DNA from: SMWD01 sp051008895
GTDB taxonomy: Bacteria > Pseudomonadota > Gammaproteobacteria > Steroidobacterales > GCA-2729495
NCBI GenBank assembly: GCA_051008895.1
Contig: JBPCXI010000151.1
Coordinates: 3,278 to 67,277 of the forward strand
Length of the DNA: 64,000 nt
Reading direction: 5' to 3'
Part shown: one piece after another, positions 24,110 through 33,057 of the stretch
How the letters are laid out: each line of letters begins with the position of its first letter
How positions within the stretch are numbered: the stretch's first letter is position 1
Program-made: the position numbers and the translations under genes
The notes under the pieces: generated by a model
Told to the model about the DNA's origin: nothing
The model's database searches: none
What the model saw: the letters and a program-made list of their open reading frames with translations, nothing else

Positions 24110-25045
24110 GTGACGAAACCGTCTACGATAAAGCCTTTCGCCGCCGGCGATATCTTCCTGGGTTGCACCTATCTCAATGACGCGAGCGACGATCATGCCG
24201 GCGACGGCCGGATTCTGCAGTACGACCGCAATATGGTGCCGAAGGGTACGCTTTATACCAAGGGTACGAGCCACCTGATCGTCAACCTGCGCTTCGGGCC
24301 GGACGGCATTCTGTGGGCATTCGACCCGTTCGAGTATGCGGTCGTGCGCGTGTCGCCCGACGGCGAACAGCTGCCCGCGCAGGACTTTGGCGAACGCGGC
24401 TGGGGCTCGGTCTGTTGCGGGCACGATGGCAGCATATTCCTGACCGAATACCTGAACGGCAACAAGCCATATGAAGGCGGCGACATGCGCACGTTGCCCG
24501 GAACGGATGTCGTCGGCTACGGGAAAATCGCAAAATTCGACGCGAATTTCGCCCGCGTCGCAGAATTCGACACCGAACTGTCGCCATCCATGACCGGGTT
24601 TCACGGTGTCACCCACAGCTCGATGCACCCGAATGGCCGCACGATGGCGTTCATGACCGATCTCGGCATGCGCGTGATGCTGATGGATACGGATACCGGT
24701 CAGCAGCTGCCCGACCTCGTGACTTACCCCGGCGGCGAGGAGTACATGCGCAAATGGACGACCGGTGTCGCTTATCTGCAGGACGGCACGTTGCTACTGT
24801 TGCGTGGGAGTTTTATCGACTTCATTGACGAGCAAGGCGATTCGCAACGCACGATCGAGCTGGACGAATATGGTTACGCGATGATCACCGTCGCGGCCGA
24901 CCAGGCGCATGTGTTCGTGACGAATATCTTCACCGGCGTGATGTCGAAAGTCGGGTTGGACTCCGGCGAGATCGTCGGTCAGATCGACACCGGAATGCGT
25001 AAGCCGTGTCGCAGCCTCGCCGGCGTCGCGGAATTCGGCGGTTAG
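24110..25045 (+). CDS. Beta-propeller-like protein of unknown function
   Basis: 311 residues from GTG 24110, which has GAGG about nine bases upstream. No signal peptide. Repeating strand patterns of the NHL/SMP-30 kind are seen (DGRILQYDRNM, LRFGPDGILWAFDPFEYAVVRVSPDG, CCGHDGSIFLTEYL, YGYAMITVAADQAHVFVTNIF), consistent with a six-bladed propeller. It may be a lactonase-like enzyme or a binding protein. It is divergent from the Rieske oxygenase, so both may serve one catabolic step. The RND gene follows after 19 bp. Confidence 0.72.
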   Translation: MTKPSTIKPFAAGDIFLGCTYLNDASDDHAGDGRILQYDRNMVPKGTLYTKGTSHLIVNLRFGPDGILWAFDPFEYAVVRVSPDGEQLPAQDFGERGWGSVCCGHDGSIFLTEYLNGNKPYEGGDMRTLPGTDVVGYGKIAKFDANFARVAEFDTELSPSMTGFHGVTHSSMHPNGRTMAFMTDLGMRVMLMDTDTGQQLPDLVTYPGGEEYMRKWTTGVAYLQDGTLLLLRGSFIDFIDEQGDSQRTIELDEYGYAMITVAADQAHVFVTNIFTGVMSKVGLDSGEIVGQIDTGMRKPCRSLAGVAEFGG

Positions 25046-25064
25046 AGGTATTCGCGGCACGCCG

Positions 25065-27617
25065 ATGCAGTCTTTCATCGCATTTTGGGAGGTGCTGTTC
25101 CTGCAACGCCCGCGTTTGGGGCTGGCCTTGATGCTCGCGCTGGTCGCGTTCTTTGCCCTGTTCATCCCGGACTTCCGGCTCGACGCATCCGGCGACTCGT
25201 TGCTACTCGAGAATGACGTGGACCTGCGCTACTACCGCGGGACGACCGCGAGGTATGGGTCGGACGAGTACCTGGTCATCACCTATTCGACGCCCGGGGA
25301 TCTGTTCGCCCCCGGCACCCTGGCTGATCTGCAGAAGCTGCGCGACGAACTGCTCGCGCTCGACGGGTTCTCGTCGGTCATTTCGATTCTCGACGTGCCG
25401 CTGATCAACAGCCCGCGAACGTCTCTGCAGCAGCTGCAGGAAGAAGTGCCGACGTTGCTGAATCCGCGCACCGATATCGAGCTGGCGCGGAAGGAATTGA
25501 CGAGCAGCCCGCTTTACGAGCAGCTGCTGATGAGTACCGACGGCCACACGACGGCGATTCTCGCCCGATTCCGGCTCGACGACGAGTTGGCTACGTTGCT
25601 CGCCGAGCGCGACGAGTTGCGTGAGCAGCTAGTGTTCGGCGATCTGCCGCGCGAAGCGCGGCGTCGGATGGATGAACTCGACGCCGCGATCAACGAGCAT
25701 CGCGTGCGCCTTACGGCGCGGCAGCAGGCCGACATCGCGCGCGTCAGGACCATTCTGGACGAGCATCGCGGCCGGGCGGAGCTGCGCCTTGGCGGCCTGC
25801 CGATGATCGTGACCGACATGCTCGAATATATCGAACGCGATGTCATCGTGTTCGGCGCAGGTATCCTGATCTTCCTGATCGGCCTGATGACCACGATCTT
25901 CAGCCGGCCGCGCTGGGTCATCCTGTCGATGCTTGCGTGCTTCTCGGCGATCATCGTCATGATCGGTTATCTCGGCATGGTGAGGTGGCCCGTCACCGTG
26001 GTGTCGGCGAATTTCGTCGCGCTAATGCTGATTTTCGGCCTGTCGATCGCCGTCCATCTGATCGTTCGCTATCGCGAGTTGCACTCGGAGCACCCCGATG
26101 CAGACCAGCTATGGCTCGTGCGCAATACGGTGTACGAGAAGTTCCTGCCGTGTCTGTTCACCGCCCTAACGACGATGATTGCGTTCGCCTCGCTGCTCGT
26201 TAGCGGCATTCGTCCCGTCATCGACTTCGGCTGGATGATGGTCAGCGGTATGGTCGTCGTGATGATCATGACGTTTACGGTATTCCCGGCCGGATTGATG
26301 TTGTTGTCGCCGGGGGAGCCGCAGACGCGCCGCGTTGCAACCGGCGCGATTACCGGTTTTTTGGCGAACCTCGTCGAGAAGGGGCCGCGCTCGATGGTGG
26401 TGTTTTATCTCGTTGTCGTCGTTGTCAGCATCGTCGGCATAGCGCGGCTCGACGTCGAGAATCGATTCATCGACAACTTCAAGGATACGACCGAAATCTA
26501 CCAGGGCATGGTCAAGATCGATCAGGAGCTCGGCGGTACGACTCCACTCGACATTATTATCGACGCGGATCCGGCGTTTTTCGCCGCCGACGACGCGCCG
26601 GCCGGCGGGGTCGACGACGAGTTCGACGACGAGTTCGACGACGAGTTCGACGACGAGTTCGAAGACGAATTCGACGACGAGTTCGCCGCGGACGAGGGTG
26701 ATCTCGGTTCGACGAGCTTCTGGTACAACACGTTCCAGCTGCAGACCGTGAGCGGGATTCACGACTGGCTCGAGAGCCTGCCCGAGACCGGCAAGGTGCT
26801 GTCACTGGCGACGACGATCGAAGCATTGAAAACGATTAACGACGACGAGGAAGTCAGCACGTTCTTCCTGTCGATCCTCTACAAGCGATTGCCGCCGGAC
26901 GTAAAAGCCGCGCTGTTCGATCCCTACATGTCGCAAGACGGCAACCAGGTGCGCATTTCGGTACGTGTCTTCGAATCGGATCCGAACCTGCGGCGTCAGG
27001 AGCTGTTGGAGCGCATTCGCACGCACATTGTCGAGGAAGTCGGAATCGCGCCGGAGCGGGTCCACCTGACCGGCATGCTCGTCCTGTACAACAACGTGCT
27101 GCAGAGCCTCTATCAGTCGCAGATAGCAACGCTGGGCTTCGTGTTCCTCATGATTCTGATGATGTTCTTCTTGCTCTACCGTTCGCCGTCGGTGGCGTTG
27201 ATCGCGATCGTGCCGAATATACTCGCAGCCGGGGCGGTGCTCGGGTTAATGGGGCTACTGTCGATTCCGCTGGACATTATGACGATCACGATTGCCGCGA
27301 TCGTCATCGGCATCGGCGTCGACGATACCATTCACTACCTGCATCGATTCCGCGCCGAATATGGGCGCGACGGTGACTATGTCGGCGCGATGAGGCGTTC
27401 GCACGGCACGATCGGTCGTGCTATGTACTACACGTCCATTATCGTCAGCGTCGGGTTCTCGGTACTCGTGCTGTCGAACTTCTATCCGACGATCTACTTC
27501 GGCATCCTGACTGGATTCGCCATGCTGTTCGCGATGTTCGCGAACCTGACGTTGCTGCCGTTATTGCTGATCTGGATCCGCCCGCTGCGGCGAGCAGTCG
27601 CTGCGCGTCCGGCGTGA
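25065..27617 (+). CDS. RND/MMPL-family membrane exporter with acidic repeat
   Basis: 850 residues in two similar halves. Each has one helix, a large periplasmic loop and a cluster of five to six helices (about 265-420 and 710-840). The second cluster carries GIGVDDTIHYLHRFR, the acidic motif of this family's proton relay. Such predicted 'efflux RND transporter permease' proteins of the MMPL/HpnN type are thought to move lipids or hopanoids to the outer membrane. The second periplasmic loop contains (DDEF)6 at residues 517-540. No membrane-fusion partner is adjacent. The 3' end overlaps the convergent DUF934 gene by 57 bp. Confidence 0.88.
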   Translation: MQSFIAFWEVLFLQRPRLGLALMLALVAFFALFIPDFRLDASGDSLLLENDVDLRYYRGTTARYGSDEYLVITYSTPGDLFAPGTLADLQKLRDELLALDGFSSVISILDVPLINSPRTSLQQLQEEVPTLLNPRTDIELARKELTSSPLYEQLLMSTDGHTTAILARFRLDDELATLLAERDELREQLVFGDLPREARRRMDELDAAINEHRVRLTARQQADIARVRTILDEHRGRAELRLGGLPMIVTDMLEYIERDVIVFGAGILIFLIGLMTTIFSRPRWVILSMLACFSAIIVMIGYLGMVRWPVTVVSANFVALMLIFGLSIAVHLIVRYRELHSEHPDADQLWLVRNTVYEKFLPCLFTALTTMIAFASLLVSGIRPVIDFGWMMVSGMVVVMIMTFTVFPAGLMLLSPGEPQTRRVATGAITGFLANLVEKGPRSMVVFYLVVVVVSIVGIARLDVENRFIDNFKDTTEIYQGMVKIDQELGGTTPLDIIIDADPAFFAADDAPAGGVDDEFDDEFDDEFDDEFEDEFDDEFAADEGDLGSTSFWYNTFQLQTVSGIHDWLESLPETGKVLSLATTIEALKTINDDEEVSTFFLSILYKRLPPDVKAALFDPYMSQDGNQVRISVRVFESDPNLRRQELLERIRTHIVEEVGIAPERVHLTGMLVLYNNVLQSLYQSQIATLGFVFLMILMMFFLLYRSPSVALIAIVPNILAAGAVLGLMGLLSIPLDIMTITIAAIVIGIGVDDTIHYLHRFRAEYGRDGDYVGAMRRSHGTIGRAMYYTSIIVSVGFSVLVLSNFYPTIYFGILTGFAMLFAMFANLTLLPLLLIWIRPLRRAVAARPA
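26613..26684 (+). repeat. 12-bp in-frame tandem repeat encoding (DDEF)6
   Basis: Six consecutive units of GACGACGAGTTC; four are identical at first, the fifth is GAAGACGAATTC and the sixth is again identical. Because the unit is four codons, copy-number changes would lengthen or shorten the acidic loop without a frameshift. Confidence 0.95.
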
Positions 27618-28097
27618 TCGCAGCGCGGCCGCAGACTGGCGAGCGTCGCCGGATGCCTGGTACCAGACGCTAAAGTCGCGATCGGCGGTCGCGAAATCCG
27701 CCAGTGGATCCTGGCTGTCGATGTCGAAGGCGTTGAAGCCTACCCGCTCCATGTAGTGCAGCTGTTCGAGCAATACGTCGCCGATGGCCCGTAACTGCCC
27801 GGCGAAGCCGTAGCGTTCGCGCAGCAAGCGCGCGTAGGAGTACGCGCGTCCGTCGCGAAACGTCGGAAACTCGAGCGCTATGACCGCGAGGTCGGGGATC
27901 GCGTCGGCGATCGCTTCAGGGTGTTCGTCGCTGCGCAGCCGAACACCTACCGGCTCGGTGCGCGCGCGCAGCGCAGCCTCGTTGGCGCGCCAGGTCTCGA
28001 GCGACACGAGCAGTGGCCCGGTCGCGGGCAGAGCAGCGCCGTCGACCACTTGCGTGTACGGATCTTGCGCCAGTTGTCGATCGACGACGAGCGCCAC
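27561..28097 (-). CDS. DUF934 protein, sulfite-reductase operon partner
   Basis: 178 residues. The GTG start overlaps the cysI stop (TAGTG) and has GGAGG upstream within cysI. DUF934 proteins ('oxidoreductase probably involved in sulfite reduction') occur next to cysI in many proteobacteria. Visible family blocks are VSLETWRANEAALRAR, AIALEFPTFRDGRAYSYARLLRERYGFAGQLRAIGDVL and HYMERVGFNAFDI. The C-terminus (about 160-178, arginine-rich) overlaps the RND gene on the other strand. The biochemical role is unproven; an accessory function in sulfite reduction is inferred from context. Confidence 0.88.
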   Translation of the reverse strand: MALVVDRQLAQDPYTQVVDGAALPATGPLLVSLETWRANEAALRARTEPVGVRLRSDEHPEAIADAIPDLAVIALEFPTFRDGRAYSYARLLRERYGFAGQLRAIGDVLLEQLHYMERVGFNAFDIDSQDPLADFATADRDFSVWYQASGDARQSAAALRSRRTRSDCSPQRADPDQQ

Positions 28098-29788
28098 TAT
28101 GCGGCCTCCTGTTCCTTGCCGTCCGGGTCGTAGACGGCCGCGCGGAACTGCTCCATACCCACGCGTCGATACGTGTCGAGGAACCGCTCGTCGTCGACGC
28201 GGATTTCGAGATACAGGTCGACGATTCGCTCGATGGCCGCGGGTACCTCGGACTGAGGCAGGCCGGGCCCGACCCTGTCGCCGAGCGACGCATTCTCGTC
28301 GGACGAGCCGCCGAGCGTGAGCTGGAAAAACTCCTCGCCGCGCTTGTCGACGCCGAGGATACCGATATTGCCGACGTGGTGATGCCCGCACGCGTTCATG
28401 CACCCCGAGATGTTGATCGTCAGGTCACCGACTTGCTGCAGCTTCTCCGACAGCGCCCCGCCGGAATCGGCGAAGTGCAGGCCGATGTCCTGTGCGATTG
28501 GAATGGAGCGCGCATTCGCCAGCGCGCAATAGTCGAGTCCCGGGCAAGCGATGATGTCGGACGCGAGCCCGATATTGGGCGTTGCCAGTTCGAGTTCCGC
28601 CAGCCCTTGCCACAACGTATGCAGATCCGCTTGGCGCACGTCGACGAGCACCAGGTTCTGGCGATGACTGACGCGCAACTGACCGAAGCTGAACTCGTCG
28701 GCCAGGTCCGCGACACGATCCATCTTGTCCGCGGACATGTCGCCCGGAATTCTGCCGGGCGCCTTCAGCGAAATGTTGACGATCGCGTAGCCGGGGGTCT
28801 TGTGCTCGACCACATTGCTTCGCATCCACGCGTCGAACTGCGGATCGTTGTCACGCAGTCTTTGCAGCTCGTTGCCGATGTCCTCCCCCGATTCGTACGC
28901 GGGCGGTCGGAAATACGCGTCGATACGCGCCGACTCGGCCGGGTCGATCTTCAGCACGCCGTTGCGGATATCGTTCCACTCCGCTTCGACGAGTTCGCGA
29001 TACTTGTCGATGCCGAGTGCGTTGACGAGAATCTTGATGCGTGCCTTGTAGATGTTGTCGCGACGACCGTACATGTTGTAAATCCGCAGGATCGCTTCGA
29101 CATAGGAAACGATATTCTCGGGCTCGATCCAGTCGCGAATGGTCTTGCCGATCACGGGCGTCCGTCCCTGACCGCCGCCGACGATGACTTCGAATCCGGG
29201 GTCGCCGGCAGCGTTCAGGTGCATGCGCAAACCGATGTCGTGCACGGCAACGGCCGCCCGGTCGTGCGGGGCGCCGGTCACGGCGATTTTGAACTTGCGC
29301 GGCAGGTAGGAAAACTCCGGGTTCAGTATCGAGTACTGGCGCAGGATCTCGCACCAGACGCGCGGATCCTGGATCTCGTCGCGCGCACACCCGGCGTAGT
29401 GATCGGCGGTAATGTTGCGCACGCAGTTGCCGGATGACTGCATGGCATTCATCTCGACATCGGCGAGGTCGGCGAGAATGTCCGGCGTTTCTTCGAGTTT
29501 GATCCAGTTGAACTGGATGTTCTGGCGCGTCGTGAAATGGCCGAAGCCCCGGTCGTACTTGCGCGCGATGTGCGCCAGCTTGCGCAGCTGGTCCGCTGAC
29601 AGGCAGCCATAGGGTACGTTGACGCGCAGCATGTAGGCGTGCAGCTGCAGGTAGAGCCCGTTCATCAGCCGCAGCGGCTTGAACTGATCCTCGCTGAGTT
29701 CTCCGCTGAGGCGCCGGTCCACCTGCCGCCTGAACTGGTCGACGCGCTCATCAACCAGGTTTCGGTCAAATTCGTCGTAGCGATACAT
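28097..29788 (-). CDS. cysI: Assimilatory sulfite reductase hemoprotein
   Basis: 563 residues. Siroheme/[4Fe-4S] enzyme reducing sulfite to sulfide with six electrons, for cysteine synthesis. Cluster cysteines are C-x5-C in ACPGLDYCALA and C-x3-C in SGCMNACGHHHVG. GHFTTRQNIQFNWI and SSGNCVRNITADHYAG are the siroheme-pocket blocks. The order DUF2849-cysI-DUF934, with stop and start directly adjoining, is a standard proteobacterial sulfite reductase operon. The CysJ flavoprotein is absent here, so the electron donor lies elsewhere. Confidence 0.95.
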   Translation of the reverse strand: MYRYDEFDRNLVDERVDQFRRQVDRRLSGELSEDQFKPLRLMNGLYLQLHAYMLRVNVPYGCLSADQLRKLAHIARKYDRGFGHFTTRQNIQFNWIKLEETPDILADLADVEMNAMQSSGNCVRNITADHYAGCARDEIQDPRVWCEILRQYSILNPEFSYLPRKFKIAVTGAPHDRAAVAVHDIGLRMHLNAAGDPGFEVIVGGGQGRTPVIGKTIRDWIEPENIVSYVEAILRIYNMYGRRDNIYKARIKILVNALGIDKYRELVEAEWNDIRNGVLKIDPAESARIDAYFRPPAYESGEDIGNELQRLRDNDPQFDAWMRSNVVEHKTPGYAIVNISLKAPGRIPGDMSADKMDRVADLADEFSFGQLRVSHRQNLVLVDVRQADLHTLWQGLAELELATPNIGLASDIIACPGLDYCALANARSIPIAQDIGLHFADSGGALSEKLQQVGDLTINISGCMNACGHHHVGNIGILGVDKRGEEFFQLTLGGSSDENASLGDRVGPGLPQSEVPAAIERIVDLYLEIRVDDERFLDTYRRVGMEQFRAAVYDPDGKEQEAA

Positions 29789-30064
29789 TCAGATCTCCGC
29801 CTCGATGGTGGGGCCCGCGGCGCGTATCGCTTCGCGGATCACGTCCGGCGTCCGCATGCCGTCGCGCTCGGTCACCGAGATCAGGTTCGGATCGATCACC
29901 AGGTTGGCCTGCTCGTCGACGAGCCCTCGTCGGAGCAGTTCCTGTGCCGCGGCTTCGTCGTCGACGAGCGCCCCGGCGGCGATCGATTCATCCCAGCCGC
30001 CGTCATGCGTGCGGAACACGACGAGGCCGTCGCCGAGGCGATTTGCGATGAGCATCTGTGCCAT
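29789..30064 (-). CDS. DUF2849 domain protein
   Basis: 91 residues from ATG 30064; the ATG at 30055 is an alternative. The pattern LIANRLGDGLVVFRTHDGGWDESIAAGALVDDEAAAQELL matches DUF2849, a small protein found immediately ahead of sulfite reductase genes. Its stop abuts the cysI start with no gap, implying translational coupling. No function is established; an accessory role in sulfite reductase assembly or regulation is inferred. The Shine-Dalgarno is weak. Confidence 0.82.
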   Translation of the reverse strand: MAQMLIANRLGDGLVVFRTHDGGWDESIAAGALVDDEAAAQELLRRGLVDEQANLVIDPNLISVTERDGMRTPDVIREAIRAAGPTIEAEI

Positions 30065-30121
30065 GTTGCGGTGCCATGTAGATGCGACATAGGCGCTTAT
30101 CGGTATGTCGCAGACCAGCGC

Positions 30122-30137
30122 GGGGGCCGAAGCCCCC
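30122..30137 (-). other. UUCG-capped hairpin in the leader of the sulfite reductase operon
   Basis: On the minus strand GGGGGC-TTCG-GCCCCC forms a six-bp GC stem with a C(UUCG)G tetraloop, an extra-stable RNA motif. It lies 58 bp before the DUF2849 start and about 100 bp after the marR stop. No T-run follows, so it is more likely a leader structure or transcript-end stabiliser than an intrinsic terminator. Confidence 0.6.
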
Positions 30138-30235
30138 ACTGTAAAGCACTAGTGTACTGGCGCTAAGACCGCGCCGCTAAACGGATTTCTTAGTTGCAGA
30201 TAAACGCAGGTTATAAGGCCAAGGCGCGTCTACGG

Positions 30236-30757
30236 TCAGGCCAGCCGGCGTTTTTTACGGCGTTTGCCGATCATCTCCGGCGCGTTGACATTGGCGAGCT
30301 TCATCCGTTCGAACTCGATGTCCGGATCCGGCGCCTGTCCCGAATTGGCGTTTTTCTCGTCCCAGGCTTTGACTTCTTCGAGCAGCTTGCGCACGTGTTT
30401 TACCTGCCAGCGGCGCTCGTCCTTGCCCTTGTCAGTAAGTACGAGTTTGCGTCGGCGGCGGTCGTTCGGATCGATGACCTCCGCGACCATACCCTGCGTC
30501 ATCTGCGACGATATGTAACGAGAGATTGACGACTTCGGCAGGCCGGTTGCATCGCACAGGTCAGTGACCGTCGGGGGTCGCCCGAGTTCGTTCAGCACGA
30601 CGGTTGTCAGTTCGACGAGCATCTGCCCGAGCGGGATGCTCCCGTAGCGCGACATGTACATGTGAATGATGCGCCAGAAAATAACCATCTGCGCTTCTGC
30701 GGTCGGCGACCATCCTTCCACCTTTGGGCTGAAGTGGTTGGAAGCTTTCATTAACAT
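30236..30757 (-). CDS. MarR-family winged helix-turn-helix regulator
   Basis: 173 residues. The winged helix spans about 45-120: RPPTVTDLCDATGLPKSSISRYISSQM is the helix-turn-helix and DPNDRRRRKLVLTDKG is the wing, the MarR signature. The C-terminus is unusually basic (GKRRKKRRLA). The first ATG at 30757 is well placed behind GAGGGG. An AT-rich palindrome at 30794-30809 just upstream is a likely autoregulatory operator. Neighbours are the ABC exporter, divergent across 413 bp, and the sulfite reductase operon downstream; either could be a target. Confidence 0.88.
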   Translation of the reverse strand: MLMKASNHFSPKVEGWSPTAEAQMVIFWRIIHMYMSRYGSIPLGQMLVELTTVVLNELGRPPTVTDLCDATGLPKSSISRYISSQMTQGMVAEVIDPNDRRRRKLVLTDKGKDERRWQVKHVRKLLEEVKAWDEKNANSGQAPDPDIEFERMKLANVNAPEMIGKRRKKRRLA

Positions 30758-30793
30758 TGTTGCCCCTCGTTAACTCGTTTTCCGACGTCAAGA

Positions 30794-30809
30794 ATATTGT
30801 ATTCAATAT
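30794..30809. promoter_or_regulatory. Candidate MarR operator
   Basis: ATATTG-TATT-CAATAT, a perfect six-bp inverted repeat with TTG/CAA half-sites, ends 36 bp upstream of the marR start. On the minus strand it contains TACAAT and adjoins TATGAT, both -10-like, so binding would block the marR promoter. Size and base composition fit MarR-family operators. Confidence 0.55.
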
Positions 30810-30862
30810 CATACTGGCCGAAAAGCTGCGGCTCAACTTATTAGGAACATTTTTGATCGAAC

Positions 30863-30891
30863 ACGCGACGCGGCAAATTGCCGCGTCGCGT
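30863..30891. repeat. Perfect 29-bp GC palindrome
   Basis: Arms of 14 bp (ACGCGACGCGGCAA and its exact reverse complement) surround a single central base at 30877. The loop is too short for an ideal RNA hairpin and no T-run follows either strand, so a protein-binding site or cruciform is as likely as a terminator. Confidence 0.75.
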
Positions 30892-31170
30892 AGCTAAATC
30901 TGTTGTGTAAATGGGCTAATATTGACCTAAATGTTATAGGAAACATGTACTTGCTAACAGCGAATAAACAGTAGTCGGCAGTCCGATAATTTACCTATCT
31001 GAACCGTTAGAACCATAAAAAGGATCGAAACGGACACGTGACTATCTTATTAGTGACTGCGCTGTCATCGCCTCGCCGCGACGATCGCTGCATCCGCGGC
31101 GGCCAGGCGCGGCGAATACTCAAGCAATAATCTGGCCCCGCCGAAGCCTGATATGTGAAGATGCAATCCG

Positions 31171-33000
31171 ATGCCCCCTCACTCAAATGACATAGACCGG
31201 CCGAAAAGCCGCAATCTGAGACCGCTGCGCGATTTGTGGCCTTTCATCAGCCCGTACAAGGGCACGCTGGGCATAGCGATGGTCGCGCTGTTGATTGCGT
31301 CCGGCGCGCTGCTCGTCGTGCCGATGGCGGTGCGCGACGTTATCGACAGCGGCTTCTCAGTCGCCGATGCGGAAAAGGTGGACAAGTATTTCGTCTACCT
31401 GCTCGGCGTCGTGCTGCTGCTCGGCGTCTTCGGCGCGGCGCGCCAGTACTTCGTCACCTGGCTCGGCGAGCGCGTCGTCGCAGATCTGCGCGATGCGGTC
31501 TACCGGCATGTCATTCGCATGGATCCGGCGTTCTTCGAGGTCACGAAGATCGGCGAGGTGCTGTCTCGGTTGACGGCGGATACGACGCTGATCCAGTCGA
31601 TATCCGGCGTCGGCATTTCGATTGTGCTGCGTTCGTCGATTCAGTTCGTCGGCGCGCTGATCCTGCTCGGCATGACAAGCCCGCGGCTCATGGGCTACAT
31701 CGTCGTGCTGATGCCCGCGGTGCTGGTGCCGATCGTGCTGATCGGTCGCTGGGTGCGTCGCCTGTCGCGCGCGTCGCAGGACCGCATCGCGGATGCGAGC
31801 GGGCTGGCCACGGAAACGCTGTCCGCGGCGCAGACCGTGCAATCGTTCACCGCGGAGGAGAACGAAAGCCGTCGCTTCGGCGAATCGATTCGCCTGAGTT
31901 TCGAAGTCGCGGTGCAACGCGTGCGCGCGCGGGCACTATTCTCGATGTCGGCGACCAGCGGGCTGTTTGCGGCGCTGATCGTCGTGCTCTGGATCGGCGC
32001 GCGCGCGGTACTGAACGGAGAGATGACGGGCGGCGAGCTCGGCCAGTTCGTGCTCTATGCGATGTTCGTCGCGATGTCGGCGGCGATGCTCAGCGAGACC
32101 TGGGGCGAGCTGCAGCGCGCGGCAGGCGCGATGGAGCGTCTGCTCGAATTGCTGGGTGCCGAACCCAGTATCCGCACGCCGGAAAACCCGGTCCCGTTGC
32201 CGGATACGCGCGACGGTCGCATCCATTTCGACAACGTATCCTTCAGCTACCCGTCGCGCCCCGATACCCTGGCGATGAACGGTTTTACGCTGGAAGTCGA
32301 GCCGGGTGAGCGAATTGCATTCGTCGGCCCGTCGGGCGCCGGCAAAAGCACCGCCTTCCAGCTGCTGATGCGTTTTTACGATCCGCACGCGGGTGCGATC
32401 CTCGTCGACGGCGTCGACATTGCGGCGGCGCGGCCCGAGGACGTGCGCGCAAGAATCGGTATCGTTCCGCAGGAGACCGTGATCTTCGGTGCCAGTGCGC
32501 TGGAGAACATCCGCTTTGGCCGGCCCGGCGCGACCGACGCAGAGGTCGAGGCGGCGGCGCAGGCGGCTGCAGCCGACGGGTTCATTCGTGAGCTGCCTGA
32601 CGGTTACGACACCTACCTGGGTGAGCGTGGAACGCGTTTGTCCGGTGGCCAGAAACAGCGTGTGGCAATCGCGCGTGCGATTCTGAAAGATGCGCCGATC
32701 CTGTTGCTGGACGAGGCGACCAGTTCGCTGGATGCGGAGAGCGAGCGGCTCGTGCAACAGGCGCTCGAGTATCTCGAACAAGATCGGACGACGATCATCA
32801 TTGCGCACCGGCTGGCGACCGTGCTCGAAGCCGACCGCATCGTCGTCATGAATGAGGGGCGCATCGTCGACGTCGGCAAGCACGATGAACTCGTGCAGCG
32901 CGACCCGCTTTATGCGCGACTTGCGGAACTGCAATTCGGCGAGCCGGAAAGCCCGGCAGCGGGGGACTACGGTCTGCTGCCGGAGGCCTCCAACCAGTGA
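31171..33000 (+). CDS. ABC exporter, fused membrane and ATPase domains (MsbA/ABCB type)
   Basis: 609 residues. Six membrane helices lie within about 30-315 and the nucleotide-binding domain within about 345-590. Walker A GPSGAGKST is at 389-397, the signature LSGGQ at 490-494, Walker B LLLDEATSS around 511-518 and the switch His in IAHRLAT. Half-transporters like this act as homodimers and export lipids, lipid-linked glycans or drugs. There is no adjacent kinase (lpxK) to suggest a true msbA. The ATG at 31171 is taken; only a weak GAAGATG precedes it. Confidence 0.93.
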   Translation: MPPHSNDIDRPKSRNLRPLRDLWPFISPYKGTLGIAMVALLIASGALLVVPMAVRDVIDSGFSVADAEKVDKYFVYLLGVVLLLGVFGAARQYFVTWLGERVVADLRDAVYRHVIRMDPAFFEVTKIGEVLSRLTADTTLIQSISGVGISIVLRSSIQFVGALILLGMTSPRLMGYIVVLMPAVLVPIVLIGRWVRRLSRASQDRIADASGLATETLSAAQTVQSFTAEENESRRFGESIRLSFEVAVQRVRARALFSMSATSGLFAALIVVLWIGARAVLNGEMTGGELGQFVLYAMFVAMSAAMLSETWGELQRAAGAMERLLELLGAEPSIRTPENPVPLPDTRDGRIHFDNVSFSYPSRPDTLAMNGFTLEVEPGERIAFVGPSGAGKSTAFQLLMRFYDPHAGAILVDGVDIAAARPEDVRARIGIVPQETVIFGASALENIRFGRPGATDAEVEAAAQAAAADGFIRELPDGYDTYLGERGTRLSGGQKQRVAIARAILKDAPILLLDEATSSLDAESERLVQQALEYLEQDRTTIIIAHRLATVLEADRIVVMNEGRIVDVGKHDELVQRDPLYARLAELQFGEPESPAAGDYGLLPEASNQ

Positions 33001-33057
33001 GCACAGCGCTCGTCGGCGCGATATGCGAGTGCGCTTGGTCGCTGCCGCTGGCGCCGA

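Larger units (their letters stand above)
30758..31170. other. 413-bp AT-richer intergenic region between marR and the ABC exporter
   Basis: No gene is seen. It holds the marR operator candidate (30794-30809), a 29-bp GC palindrome (30863-30891) and an ATGTT-N6-AACAT inverted repeat (30931-30946). Composition from about 30890 to 31060 is markedly more AT-rich than the surroundings, as expected of a regulatory region. TTGACC at 30922 could be a -35 element, but no good -10 follows at standard spacing. Confidence 0.55.
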
